A stretch of DNA of 49,894 nucleotides from Candolleomyces eurysporus. Taxonomy: Eukaryota; Basidiomycota; Agaricomycetes; Agaricales; Psathyrellaceae. The DNA lies in assembly GCA_027579435.1 (NCBI GenBank), contig JANBPK010000030.1:1-49894 (forward strand), written 5' to 3'. This document shows, one piece after another, positions 12,316-21,901 of the stretch. A program made the position numbers and the translations under genes. Positions within the stretch are counted from its first letter, which is position 1. Every line of letters begins with the position of its first letter. The notes under the pieces are model-generated. The model did not search any database and was not told the origin of the DNA. It saw only the letters and a list, made by a program, of their open reading frames with translations.

Positions 12316-13075
12316 GTTAATCATCGCATAAACCAGTTCCAAAAGTGATATATGTGCAACGGACCTCGAATATGCCCCCTATGATAGCCATTGTTGTAAC
12401 ACGACCAAGCTTGCAATGAGACAGAATTTTGGTTCAATTGTCAGGGTGGGCGCCCTGAAGAGTATCGCAAGCTGTTCTGTGTTCTGGGTGGCCTAGACAC
12501 CTTTCTCGCATCCGAATCATGGCGCAGTGGGCCTGTTGGTCAGCAAGCACTTTATTCTCTCCTGCCTTGGGGCGAGTGAAGGACCTCACGACGTGGCGTG
12601 TATGTTCGTGGTGCTTCTCGCACTAGGCCAGGACTGGTTCAAATCTTAAAATCCGGTGAGTCAAGCTGATCTTTCGTGAGGCAACCAAATATTGGAGTGA
12701 GTGCGTTTTGACTGAGGGAAACGAGGATGAGCTTCCGATGACATAGTTCGAACCAAACCAAGCGTTGAGAGAAAACGAAATCTATCGGTTAGAGTTGACT
12801 GTGACACACGTGTTCTCGTTTCATCACGCAGCCTTTGCCGCCAAGCTTTTGCGGTGATTTGAGCTCCCCCAATTCGGTATGTCTTTCTCAGGTGCGTCAT
12901 TGTTTTGAAGTTCCCTGCGCGACCCATTGCCAAAGACCCGAATCACTGAGCCACATAAGTCAAAATGGCTCTTGCCATTGCAGTGAGCTCCAGATGGAGA
13001 TAGATCGACGATCATTCAGCTGAAGGCGCTCATGGCAGTATCTGCTTGGGGCACTGGCACATAAGCATATGAATC
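12316..13075. other. Duplicated spacer (IG1), no gene recognised
   Basis: About 12407-13028 is colinear with 18955-19445 downstream of copy G, e.g. shared TGGTTCAATTGT, TGGTTCAAATCT and GAGCTCCAGATGGA. Homology stops near CTGAAGGCGC at about 13028, where the 5' flank of copy E begins. Both copies have short minus-strand frames with weak similarity, but neither has a convincing start, domain or splice pattern. Confidence 0.55.
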
Positions 13076-13138
13076 CTGGGCACCAAAATTGTCCAGATGA
13101 CCAGGCGCACAACGCCTCGTGGCTGAAACATGTATAAA
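13076..13138 (+). promoter_or_regulatory. Conserved RBR promoter block with TATA box, copy E
   Basis: A diverged block (GGGCACCAAAATTGTCC, GATGACCAG, GCCTCGTGG) ends in TATAAA at 13133-13138, 49 bp before the ATG. Confidence 0.55.
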
Positions 13139-13181
13139 CGTCGACAGACTTCCTGATCGGGCCGCCACTTCTTCGACAGCG

Positions 13182-16100
13182 ATGCCACCCAAACATTTGC
13201 ACCTTGCAAATGGCAGAGGAGGCCTCATCCCTCCTCTACCACCTGCAAAGGAGTGCGCGTTCTACAAGAAGGGTAGATGTCGAAATGGAGGAGAATGCCC
13301 CTTCTTGCATTTATCCCGCATTGAAGCGCCGGCTACATCTGCTACAACTGTAAATCTAATCGCCGGGAGTGACCCCACAATACTAGGGCCCCAGCCTAGC
13401 AATCAACCTGCTCCAATCCCGAAGGTGTCGCAATCAAGGCCAGGGACAGAGTTACAACAAGATCAGCCCAAATCGAATCCAAGATGGAAAACAAGGCATG
13501 TTTTAACTCGCTGTCGGTTGAAGACGATCTGACTCTCGATCTTTTAGGAGAGAGACTCCAAAGCAGCGAGGGGTCGGCGCGACCACAGACGCCCGATGTG
13601 TCGAGTCTGTTACAACGCAATCGCCTCCAACGCCATGTAGCTTTCCACTTGCTCTGGGCTGCCAAGCAGAGATCCGATCAGTCACAACGGGCCAGCGATC
13701 GGCTGATATACCTTGCTTCGCATGGCAGAGAGGCCTTTGTGAGAGGGGTGATCAATGCCCAAACAAACACGATCCACGGGTAGGTCGAAGGACAACCGGA
13801 TCATCAATCACATACTCATCAGCGGTCGTCCATTAACTCCAGGATGATCTGAGGAAACTCCTCGAACAACGGGAGCGCCGACGTCAAGAGGAAGAGAGAC
13901 GGAAGCTGGAAGAGGAACTGCACCGTCAAGAGGAAGAGAGCAAGAGGCGACGGGAAGAAGAGAAGAGACGTCGACGGGAAGAGGAAGAGCGCCAGAGAAG
14001 GGAGGAAGAGAGACGCCGAGAGCAAGAACGCCTGGAACGTGAAAGAGGAGAGCGAAAAGCCCGGAGACTCGCTGCCATCGAGGAACGCAGAAGAGAGAAA
14101 GAGAAGCGAGAAGCCGAGGAGAAACGAAAGATCGAAGAGATTAGGCGTAGGGAGGAGCAAAAACGTCAAACTGAAGCCAATTTAACCCGCCAACTCATCG
14201 TTCATGGATCGAACCTCGTCACTTTCGGAGCGGGTTTGGAGGTGAAGAGGGTACTTCCAGGATTCGATCTTTGCACCATCACGGTCAAGGAGCTGCCCAG
14301 TAACGCGACCCGTTCGGAAATCATCAATATTTTCCGCGCCCAAGGAATGGACGACACGACGTTCCAGCAGGTCTCTCGCAAACTCGAAGGAAATACCGTG
14401 ACCGCGAATTTTTTGGTGCGTGCAGAAGAAGCGAGGGCTATGGTGATTGGGTTGGAGAACCTCGAGTTCCGCGATAGATTGGTCAAGTTCGAGGTCGGCG
14501 AAAACGCATCGTGGGGATCCATGACATCCTCTTCTCAGACGGATCAGGCGAGGACTCTGACGATCATCTGGAGTATTCCCTCAGCTACGATGATTGCGAC
14601 ATACAGCACTATCGACGAGGCGAAGCTCAAAGCAAAGGAACTTCACGGCCATAGCATCAATGAACGGAAGATCAATGCAACCATGAATAAGAAGCCCGAG
14701 GGACCGGCTGCTAAATTCTGGGTTGAAGAATCGATCAAATTAACGAATCTTGACCCAGCTAGTCAACCACACGAGATTGCCGCTATAGCAGGAACTGACC
14801 GGGTTCGAGCCGTAAAATCCAATACCTACGACTTGGAATCGCTCGGTTCATGGTTGAAGGAGACTGTCGAAAAGGAGGGCTGTATTGAGGGATCGTTCGA
14901 GACGATGAAGTTCGACAACAGTCGCATGAAGGCAGTGGCAAAGTTTAACGCTCGTGATGCCCTCGAAAGGGCTGCGGCAACACTTGAGCGAGACGCACAA
15001 GCCAGCTCCACCCGTCCAGGTCCACCGCTTCGAGTAATCGTTCCGACAGAGCACAACTATACAATCAGTATCGCGAAACGACAGTACCAGGCGCAGAAGG
15101 CACAGTGGGATGCAATGACGGAGGGGCGTAGTGGGAAAAAGGCTTTCGTGAAGATCAACGAGCGAAAGAACGGACCAGGAGTTTTTATCAACGTCCAGGG
15201 ANTCAGACGAGCAGGAAATTGGGGCATTGAAGGTGCGGGTGGAGGGTCTGGTCGCAGGAGAACGTCTCGACGCCGAGCATTGGCACAATTCGTTCCTGCG
15301 CTCGGAGAAGACCTTACGCGATAAGGTTTCTGATGAGACTGGGGCATTCTTGTCTGTTGACCGGCGGCTCCATGCTATTCGCGTCTTCGGTAGGAGTGAA
15401 GATGTTGCGACTGCGAAGAATTGTATTCTGGAGGAGGTCAAGAGATTGGCGTCGATGGAGTACGAGATTCCCATTGATCGACGATCCGTTCGGTTCTTTG
15501 TCGTCACAGGGTTGCCGCGTTTAAGGGAGGCGCTGGGCGAGGAAAATGTCACGTTAGACGTAGCATCGCCATGCAAGCTCAAGCTGAAAGGCGGGGACGA
15601 CGCGATACAACATGCCAGGAAGCTTGTACGAGAAGCTGTAACCGCTGCCAGCGACGGCGTATCCCCGTTAGCCAAGAACAAAGGCGACGGCGCCGTTTGT
15701 CCAATCTGTTACGACACGGTATCTCATCCAGAGGTCTTGAGTTGCGGACACTCATGCTGCGAACCCTGTCTACGCCACTACCTCACTTCGGCGGCCTCCT
15801 CCTCCAGCTTCCCCCTCGTATGTATGGGAAATGAAGCGACCTGCAACACAAGAATCTCGATTCCCATTATCCAGCGATACTTGGCGGAGAAAAGGTTCAG
15901 TCACCTCATCGACGTCGTGTTCTCCTCACACATCCAATCCAACCCAGAGAAGTTCAAGTACTGCCCCACACCCGATTGCACGCAGATCTACCAATGCGAC
16001 ACGGGCAAACAGTTCCACAAGTGTCCATCGTGTTTTTCGGAGATCTGTTCCTCGTGTAACGAAGAGGCCCATCGGGGCATGACCTGTGAGGAAAGAAGGA

Positions 16101-16321
16101 TCCAGAGCAACCCAGCCGAGCAGGAAAGACTCATGGAAGAATGGGCTCGATCAAACGACGTTCAACGATGTCCATCATGCAATGTCCTCACCGAGAAGAA
16201 CGGGGGCTGCAACCATATCACATGTCGATGCGGGGCGCACTTTTGCTGGGCATGCAGGGAGGTTGCTTCCACTGGTGAGACAATTTACCGTCATATGACA
16301 GACGTGCATGGGGGATACTAG
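13182..16321 (+). CDS. CCCH-RRM-RBR E3 ubiquitin ligase lacking the CaaX tail, copy E
   Basis: Exons 13182-13495, 13548-13779 and 13843-16321; about 1007 aa when the n at 15202 is read as no base, which restores VQGSDEQEIGALKVRVEG as in the paralogues. Fingers: ECAFYKKGRC...CPFLH and IPCFAWQRGLCERGDQCPNKH. Exon 2 is strongly diverged between the fingers but keeps length and phase. RING1, IBR and RING2 are complete (catalytic Cys near 971 in TEKNGGCNHI). The protein stops at VHGGY just after RING2, so it lacks the second coiled coil and the CAIM box, and nothing resembling them follows. It should therefore be soluble if CaaX tethers the other copies (inference). It is the most diverged copy and lies inside a spacer that is continuous elsewhere, as if inserted. 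Confidence 0.85.
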
Positions 16322-16582
16322 TAGCGAAATCCCAGTCAGCATGTGAATGAGGCGCGTGGGGAAAGGTACGAGTAAATATCTAACTGAAGATGTGGAATAT
16401 CAGTGAGACTCCAATATCAGAACAGACAGACGTACCCAACTATTATAATAAGTCTGCAATCCTTTGAGTTTCACCCGTTCCGAAGCGCAAGGTACCATCG
16501 AAGCAAGCTATCCGGGACATAAAAGCGATTGCATTACACTGGTGTTACAAGTAAAGTGGGCGAGGATGAAGGCGATTTAGGA
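16322..16582. other. 3' flank of copy E joining the RPB7 3' flank
   Basis: From about 16400 the sequence matches the 3' flank of the intact RPB7 gene (compare 19450-19620). The first 80 bp have no counterpart there. No gene seen. Confidence 0.5.
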
Positions 16583-17107
16583 AATAATGCATGGTTTTAC
16601 TCGATATCTCCTAAATGGTTTTCTTTGGTGCTCCCGATTGCGAACTGTTGCCTTTGTGAGTAAGGCGCTTAGAGAAACCTATTAGGAACACGGACGATTC
16701 CCGTCGCATCCACACGAATACCAACGATCTGAAGTCGAACCTCAGTATCCTTTTCGATGATCTGAAAAGGTCTCAGCACACGTTGGACAACAATATATGG
16801 CATTCCGACCTGATTTTCTACGCCATAGGACAGTGGATTTGAATTGAGGTCGTATTGAATGTCAACGTGAATGAGCTAAAACGCGAAAGCCATAAATATT
16901 TGAGTAAATGATAGAATGGGCCAAGACGAACCTGTTGCGACACGAAGACGTTCACGGGTCCCACGGACACAAAGAAAATCATCTATAGCCGAAGTCAGTT
17001 GTAAGAACTGTCCTTTTATCGAAGACGCACCTTGCTGATCATGTTCACCACCCCATCCGCGACTTCTCCTTTGAACGGCTTGAAAAAAAATTGCACGATA
17101 GCGTATG
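16583..17107 (-). pseudogene. RPB7 pseudogene, 5'-truncated
   Basis: A duplicate of the RPB7 gene found at 19628-20438, carrying the 3' half of exon 2, exons 3-6 and all introns between, so it arose from DNA and not from mRNA. Exon 6 still reads FAIGS-type sequence and ends ATCGAGTAA. Exon 3 reads FFVSVGPVNVFVSQQ. Exon 2 has one extra base in an A8 run (17083-17090; eight A replace AAAACAA), breaking the frame, and the Pro codons of NPPSY have drifted (NPLSY). Homology ends at about 17107 in the codons for RYRA. The next bases belong to an RBR gene. Exon 1, the first half of exon 2 and the promoter are missing. Confidence 0.88.
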
Positions 17108-18006
17108 ACGCAGAGCTTTTGAGCAGCGGATAATCATACTGCGAACCTTGCCTATGCCGCTACCTCACGTCTGCGGCGACCTCCAACAATTTCCCCCTCG
17201 TGCGCACGGGAGACGAAGCCACCTGCAACACGCCGATCTCGACCCATCCAGCAATACTTGACAAAGCAAAGGCTCCACAATTTGATCGACGTCGTATTCT
17301 CCGCGCACATCCAATCCAACCCACAAAAATTCAAGTACTGCACACGGATCTACCAGTGCGATACGGACAAACAGTTTCACAAGTGCCCGTTGTGTTTTTC
17401 GGAGATCTGTTTCTCGTGTAACGAAGAGTGACATGAAGGTATGGCCTGCGAGAAGAGCAGAATCTGAAACGATCTGGCGGAACAGGGAAAGCTCGCCGAG
17501 AAATGGGCTCAATCGAACAGCATCAAACGACGCCCATCGTGCAATGTCCTGACCAAGAAGACGGAGGGTTGCAATCATATGACATGTCCATGCCGTACAC
17601 ACTTTTGCTGGATATGCAGAGGCGTCTTCACACAAGGGATCATCTACGAGCACATGACCGCAGCGCACGGCGGTTTTTGAAGCAGATCAAAACCCTGTAC
17701 GGCCTGCGCAGCAGCAGGTGAGCATTAGCGTGTGGCAAGAGCAGTTCAAATGCTGAAATGCAGACTGAAGCGTTCCGGCAGATGCAAGTTGAGAGGCTAT
17801 CGAGGCAGCAAGACGCCGAATAGCAGAACGAGAGGGGGACTTCAGAGGTTCTGAAGGCGCGGAGGAGGGAGCAGCAGGATTGGTTACGCCAGTAGGAGAA
17901 TTACACTAGAGAGCAGGAGCGACGGAGGCAGAGGGAGGCCCAAATACCGGCTGAGGTGGATAGGGAGGAAGCTGAGAAGAAAGAAGGGTCTTCTGCGCGA
18001 TCATGT
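17108..18006 (+). pseudogene. RBR pseudogene F, 5'-truncated at RING1
   Basis: Homology to copies B-D begins inside RING1 (CAGAGCTTTTGAGC) directly at the end of the RPB7 pseudogene and runs through IBR, RING2 and the coiled coil to TTCTGCGCGATCATGTAG. The coding potential is gone: TGCGGACAC (Cys-Gly-His) has become AGCGGATAA with a stop, GAGGCGCAT has become GAGTGACAT with a stop, several IBR bases are deleted, and the tail has frameshifts. The 3' flank matches copy C (ACCAATATCAGGATTCTCATTT). It is best explained as the second copy of gene C produced by a tandem duplication. Confidence 0.9.
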
Positions 18007-18197
18007 AGATCGATCGCCAGATATTTAGACCGGTACATGAGCTACATGACCAATATCAGGATTCTCATTTCCGTTGAATCAATCGATTCAGAATGAATTG
18101 AACAAGGGCGGCAAATATTCGACAAGGCTTCATTGTCTGCCGAGTCAAGTTGTCACAGTATCTGCCTGGGTACATGAACAAGCAACTCCTGGATCTG

Positions 18198-18262
18198 GAT
18201 GGACACTAAAATCGGCCAGGTGATCAGCCCCAGAACGCCTCGTGGCTGGGGGCATGTATAAA
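18198..18262 (+). promoter_or_regulatory. Conserved RBR promoter block with TATA box, copy G
   Basis: GGACACTAAAATCGGCC, GGTGATCAG, CGCCTCGTGG and the TATA box at 18257-18262, 54 bp before the ATG. The miniature gene therefore keeps the full promoter of the long copies. Confidence 0.6.
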
Positions 18263-18310
18263 TGTCCACAACCTTCCCGATCGAACCACCGTTCCTCTTC
18301 TTCTGCAGCC

Positions 18311-18865
18311 ATGCCACCCAAACATGCGTCTCCCACAAATGGCGGAGGCGGCCCAAAACCCTCTCCAACATTCACGAAGGAGTGCAAGTTCTACAAGCAG
18401 GGAAGCTGTCGAAAGGGAGTAAATTGCACCTTCATACACTCAGCCCCCATTGAAGCGCCGCCCAAGCCTGCGAGTACAACTCCCAATGTGATCGCCGACA
18501 GCGCCCCCGCAAATCCTAATGGTCCGAGCGCTGGACCGGGGGTTCGACGATCTGCGAGTAAGAAGCTCGCGCCGGATAAAGCTTGTTTTGCATGGCAGAG
18601 AGGGCTATGCGAGAGAGGCGACCAATGCCGCTACAAACACGATCCACGGGTGCGTCAGAACCTAACTAGATTATAGTCCACATACTCATCAGCGTCGCTT
18701 CGTTATCTTCAGGAGGAAGGCTTCATCAAGGATCCAAATGATGCTTTGACGAAGAAGCTCCTTCAGCAGAGGGAACAGCGGCGTCAAGGCGAGGCGCAAT
18801 CAGCAACTGAAGTGGCTAACAAGGAAGCGGGGAAGGACGAAGGTTCCTTCTGCGCGATCATGTAG
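18311..18865 (+). CDS. Miniature RBR-derived protein G: two CCCH zinc fingers plus CaaX box, no RBR
   Basis: Two exons, 18311-18649 and 18713-18865, joined in phase 0 (GTGCGT...TTCAG intron), give an intact 163-residue protein. It starts MPPKHASPTNGGGG like copy D. Finger 1 (ECKFYKQGSC...CTFIH) and finger 2 (ACFAWQRGLCERGDQCRYKH) keep all ligands. A short coiled-coil start follows (KKLLQQREQRRQ), then the frame jumps to the end of the family C-terminus (EVANKEAGKDEGSFCAIM). Two deletions explain it: one removed intron 1 and its exon edges, the other everything from the first coiled coil through RRM-like, KH-like and RBR regions. Both keep the frame, and promoter, intron 2 splice sites and CaaX box survive. 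It could be a membrane-tethered finger module competing with the long copies, or a young remnant not yet decayed. Confidence 0.78.
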
Positions 18866-19627
18866 ATTAACCATCGGATAAATCGGTGATAAAGTCATAT
18901 AATGTGCGACGAACCTCGAAGATGCCAATTATGATACGCATTGATGTAACATGACCACGTTTGCAGTAAGAAAGAGTTTTGGTTGTTTTTTGGTTCAATT
19001 GTGTTCTGGGTATCCTTGATCCTTCTCACATCCGAATCACGGGCCTGTTGATCAGTAAACACTTGATTCTCCAGAGCTTTGGGGAGAGTGAGTTGCTTCA
19101 AGACATGACGTCCGTGTTCGTGGCGATTCTTGCACTGGGCCAGCACTGGTTCAAATCTGAAAATTTGGTCAGTCAAGCTGATCGATCCTTCGCGAGGCAA
19201 CCGAATGTCGAAATGAGTGCGTTCCAACTGAGCGGAATGAGGGTGAACTTCCGATGACTTAGTTTGGACCAAACCAAGCGTTTTCTTTAGGAGGAACCTG
19301 CTTATATACGGTGGTCCGACCTTGTGGAATTAACACACGCGTTCTTGTTTGTAAGTCGTGGGTTGGAATAATGTCGAGTATAGTTCCACGCTGTCGGGAC
19401 TGCAGCGAGCTCCAGATGGAAATACATGGACAATTGAACTGAAGGCGCCCAACGTTAGCGAGATTCCAGTTTCAGGGCAGGGAGGTACGCACCCAACGAA
19501 GACTGCAAGCCTTTGAGTCTCACTCGTCCCGAAGCACAAGGCACCATCGAAGCAAACAATCCGGGAGGTGAAAGCGATGGTATTACACTGGTACTACAAG
19601 TAAAGCGGGCGAGGATGAGTCATAATT
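18866..19627. other. Duplicated spacer (IG2) between copy G and RPB7; no gene recognised
   Basis: Colinear with 12316-13028 and then 16400-16582. It contains the 3' flank of copy G (left) and of RPB7 (right). A 125-codon minus-strand frame at 18895-19272 has no domain and is only weakly kept in the other copy. Confidence 0.5.
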
Positions 19628-20438
19628 TTACTCGATAACACCTAGATGGTCTTCCTTGATACTCCCAATTGCGAACTGTTTCCAGTGTCAGTAAGGCTTT
19701 CAGGGAGGTTGATTTGCAAGACGTACAATCTCTGTCGTATCCACACGAGTACCAACGATCTGTAGTCGAACCTTGGTATCCTTTTCGATGATCTAAAAAG
19801 GTCTCAGCGCGCGCAGGAGAACAATATATAGCATGCCGACCTGGTCTTCTGAGGCATAAGACGGTGGATTTGAGTTGGGGTCGTATTTCATGTCAGCGTG
19901 AATAAGCTAAAACGCGAAAGCGATGAATGTTTGAAATGAGAGAATGCGCCAGGACGAACCTGTTGCGACACGAAGACGTTCACGGGTCCCACGGACACGA
20001 AGAAACCCATCTGCAGCCAAAGTCAGTTGTAAGAACTGAGCGTTGATCAAGAGACGACGCACCTTGCTGACCATATTCACCACCCCATCCACGACTTCAC
20101 CCTTGAACGGCTTGAAAACAATCGCACGATAGCGTATGACGAATTCGGCCTGGCCGCTCCCGCTCAGCACCATGCCCTTGCCAATATCCAATATCGACAC
20201 CACGGCAATAATATATCCGTATTGACCAGAACATGTCCCTTCTACGTCGGCGTAGAGTTTTGATTCTAGGTAGGACAACATACGGGGTCCAAAGTAGGAC
20301 GGGTGGAGGAGAATCCGATGTGACATTTCTTTCTGCGAGGAATCACGGTTTTTGAAGACATNGGGGGGTTGGATTGGGATATAAAATCAGTAGACGGTCC
20401 TTGACTCGAGAAAATTGGAGACATACGATGAAGAACAT
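19628..20438 (-). CDS. RPB7: RNA polymerase II subunit Rpb7
   Basis: Subunit of the Rpb4/Rpb7 stalk of RNA polymerase II (nucleus; initiation and mRNA fate). Six exons with consistent phase: 20427-20438, 20063-20332, 19960-20010, 19841-19906, 19727-19792, 19628-19675, giving 170 aa; yeast Rpb7 is 171. Exon 1 encodes only MFFI; exon 2 continues KEMSHRILLHPSYFGPRM. The family signatures VVFKPFKGEVVDG-like (IVFKPFKGEVVDG), VGPVNVFVSQQ, NSNPPSY and KVRLQIVGTRVD are all present, and the C-terminus reads FAIGSIKEDHLGVIE. The n at 20362 lies in intron 1. The start lies 116 bp from a divergent tRNA-Ile gene, so the two share a short upstream region. A truncated copy of this gene lies at 16583-17107. 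Confidence 0.96.
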
Positions 20439-20553
20439 GGTGGCGTCGTGGTGGTTGCGAACACAAAAGCCTTTTCACGGCGCGGCCTGTTTTGGGACCA
20501 GTGCACAGCCACAGGCAGCCCATTGAGGATTTTATAGAAAACCACACAACATC

Positions 20554-20627
20554 GGCCGACTAGCTCAGTTGGTTAGAGCGTCGTGCTAATAACGCGAAGG
20601 TCTTGGGTTCGATCCCCACGTTGGCCA
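20554..20627 (+). tRNA. tRNA-Ile (anticodon AAU)
   Basis: 74 nt with a 7-bp acceptor stem (GGCCGAC with GTTGGCC, one G-U pair), D arm GCTC...GAGC, anticodon loop CTAATAA (AAU, read as IAU) and T arm GGGTTCGATCCCC. No intron; discriminator A. A T-run (after an n) starting at 20634 serves as the Pol III terminator. Identical over the full length to the gene at 24575. Confidence 0.96.
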
Positions 20628-20920
20628 TTGGANTTTTTTTTTCTTTTCATTTCGGTAGATCGTCTACTGATGCCGACCACGTTCTCGAGGAAGATTTGTT
20701 TACGCGTTATTTTGATGTGCCTGAAACTGAACCGCGACTGATTGCGCCCACAAGAGTCCGCCGAACTGAGGCCCAGCTTCTTGACGACCGCAACCTTGAC
20801 CACACCACGACACGGGGACAAGGCCACCTCATTGTTCTGCTTAAATCTGGGAATCAACCTGACATCTTTCTGCTCTTCTCATCCACCTCTGTAGCATTAT
20901 CCACACATCCCCGCCCACAC
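20628..20920 (+). other. Leader/promoter region of the downstream gene
   Basis: The frame here is open but joins the tRNA sequence and has no early ATG, so I treat it as 5' region. The stretch before the ATG is pyrimidine-rich (CATCCACCTCTGTAGC, CCACACATCCCCGCCC), typical of fungal promoters and leaders. Confidence 0.45.
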
Positions 20921-21901
20921 ATGGCCACTTACTCTGCTTTCTTTTCTTCTGGGCTCCTTGCGCCACGAAACGACTATGCCCTCCCCAAAACCCCAGGGAA
21001 GGAGGGCGTGAACGCATTCCCAACGGCCTACGGGGACAGCTCTCCAATCCGCCCCGTCTCCCCGCTGCCACCCCATTCAGACAGCGACACCGACACTGAC
21101 GACGATGGCATGGACACCGATTATGACAGTCGACGCGAATCCACCCCAACTCAGCGCTCCGTGTCCTGTTCTTATGCGGCCAATGGCTACTCGGGACCAG
21201 CTAAATCCACTTCCAAGTCCACTGGCGGCGCCGTTCCAGGGGCTGGTGGGGCTGCAGCTCAACCTCGGATCCTCCGGAAACGTCGCTCGAGCTTGACGCT
21301 GGGGACGTCGCCCATAACGTCCATCAGGTCACCTTCCCGTAATGTTGGTGCTGCTCTGCAGCTTCAGCGGCACCTCGCGATGGGCACAGGTAGCAGGTCC
21401 AGGAGCGGGAGCATGACGAACGAAGGCGCTGGCTACCCCACGTTCGGGTCTATTGGGTTGGGGAGCGCTGTTGCAAGCGAGGGCACCAGCCTCATGGGCC
21501 GATTGAGGAGTGGCAGCATGGGGAGTGCGCCCCCACCGCCGCCCACAGGTGTTCCCGGTCGGTACGTACCCGTGGTTGATTTTATGTCATTTAGAATCAA
21601 GCATGGGACTGATTATGANTTTTTTTTTGATTGCTTCGCTGTAACTTTTAGGCTGAGAAGGCATGTTCGACGTACAACTTCTGTTCCCGCTCCTGCACCT
21701 CCGCCGAGTCTCCCGCTTCCTGATTTGCCTCCGATGCCCTTGAGCGCGGGGCTCGTTTCCAGGACGCCGTTCTCGTTCCAGAACAATGACGTTCCTGGGT
21801 CTGCGTACACCGCTTCGTCAAAGGGTATTTTCAAGGGCAGGGATCGTGGGCTGTCGGTTTGCAGTGTCAGTCGGATTGACGAGGAGATGAAAGAGAATTG
21901 A
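20921..21901 (+). CDS. Ser/Pro/Gly-rich low-complexity protein of unknown function
   Basis: Two exons, 20921-21561 and 21652-21901 (GTACGT...TTTTAG, phase 2), give 296 aa. The n at 21619 lies in the intron. The start is the first ATG after the pyrimidine-rich leader. I do not recognise a family. Visible features: an acidic SDSDTDTDDDGMDTDYD stretch near residues 55-70; a basic RKRRSSL motif near 120; two copies of the basophilic-kinase-like motif RSGSM (in SRSRSGSM and RLRSGSM); a PPPPP run before the intron; and a Pro-rich stretch afterwards (PAPAPPPSLPLPDLPP). No signal peptide, membrane segment or enzyme motif. The composition suggests a disordered, phosphorylated regulatory or scaffold protein, which is inference. 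It is likely real because the splice junction keeps the frame and the codon pattern holds on both sides. Confidence 0.7.
   Translation: MATYSAFFSSGLLAPRNDYALPKTPGKEGVNAFPTAYGDSSPIRPVSPLPPHSDSDTDTDDDGMDTDYDSRRESTPTQRSVSCSYAANGYSGPAKSTSKSTGGAVPGAGGAAAQPRILRKRRSSLTLGTSPITSIRSPSRNVGAALQLQRHLAMGTGSRSRSGSMTNEGAGYPTFGSIGLGSAVASEGTSLMGRLRSGSMGSAPPPPPTGVPGRYVPVVDFMSFRIKHGTDYXFFFDCFAVTFRLRRHVRRTTSVPAPAPPPSLPLPDLPPMPLSAGLVSRTPFSFQNNDVPGSAYTASSKGIFKGRDRGLSVCSVSRIDEEMKEN

Noticed and set aside
18895..19272. 125-codon minus-strand frame in the spacer (and its counterpart at 12661-12933)
   Set aside because: Only weakly similar between the two spacers, different starts and stops, no recognisable domain; probably chance frames in duplicated DNA.
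20603..20920. Upstream extension of the 20921 gene through the tRNA
   Set aside because: The frame includes tRNA bases and an n and lacks an ATG before 20921.
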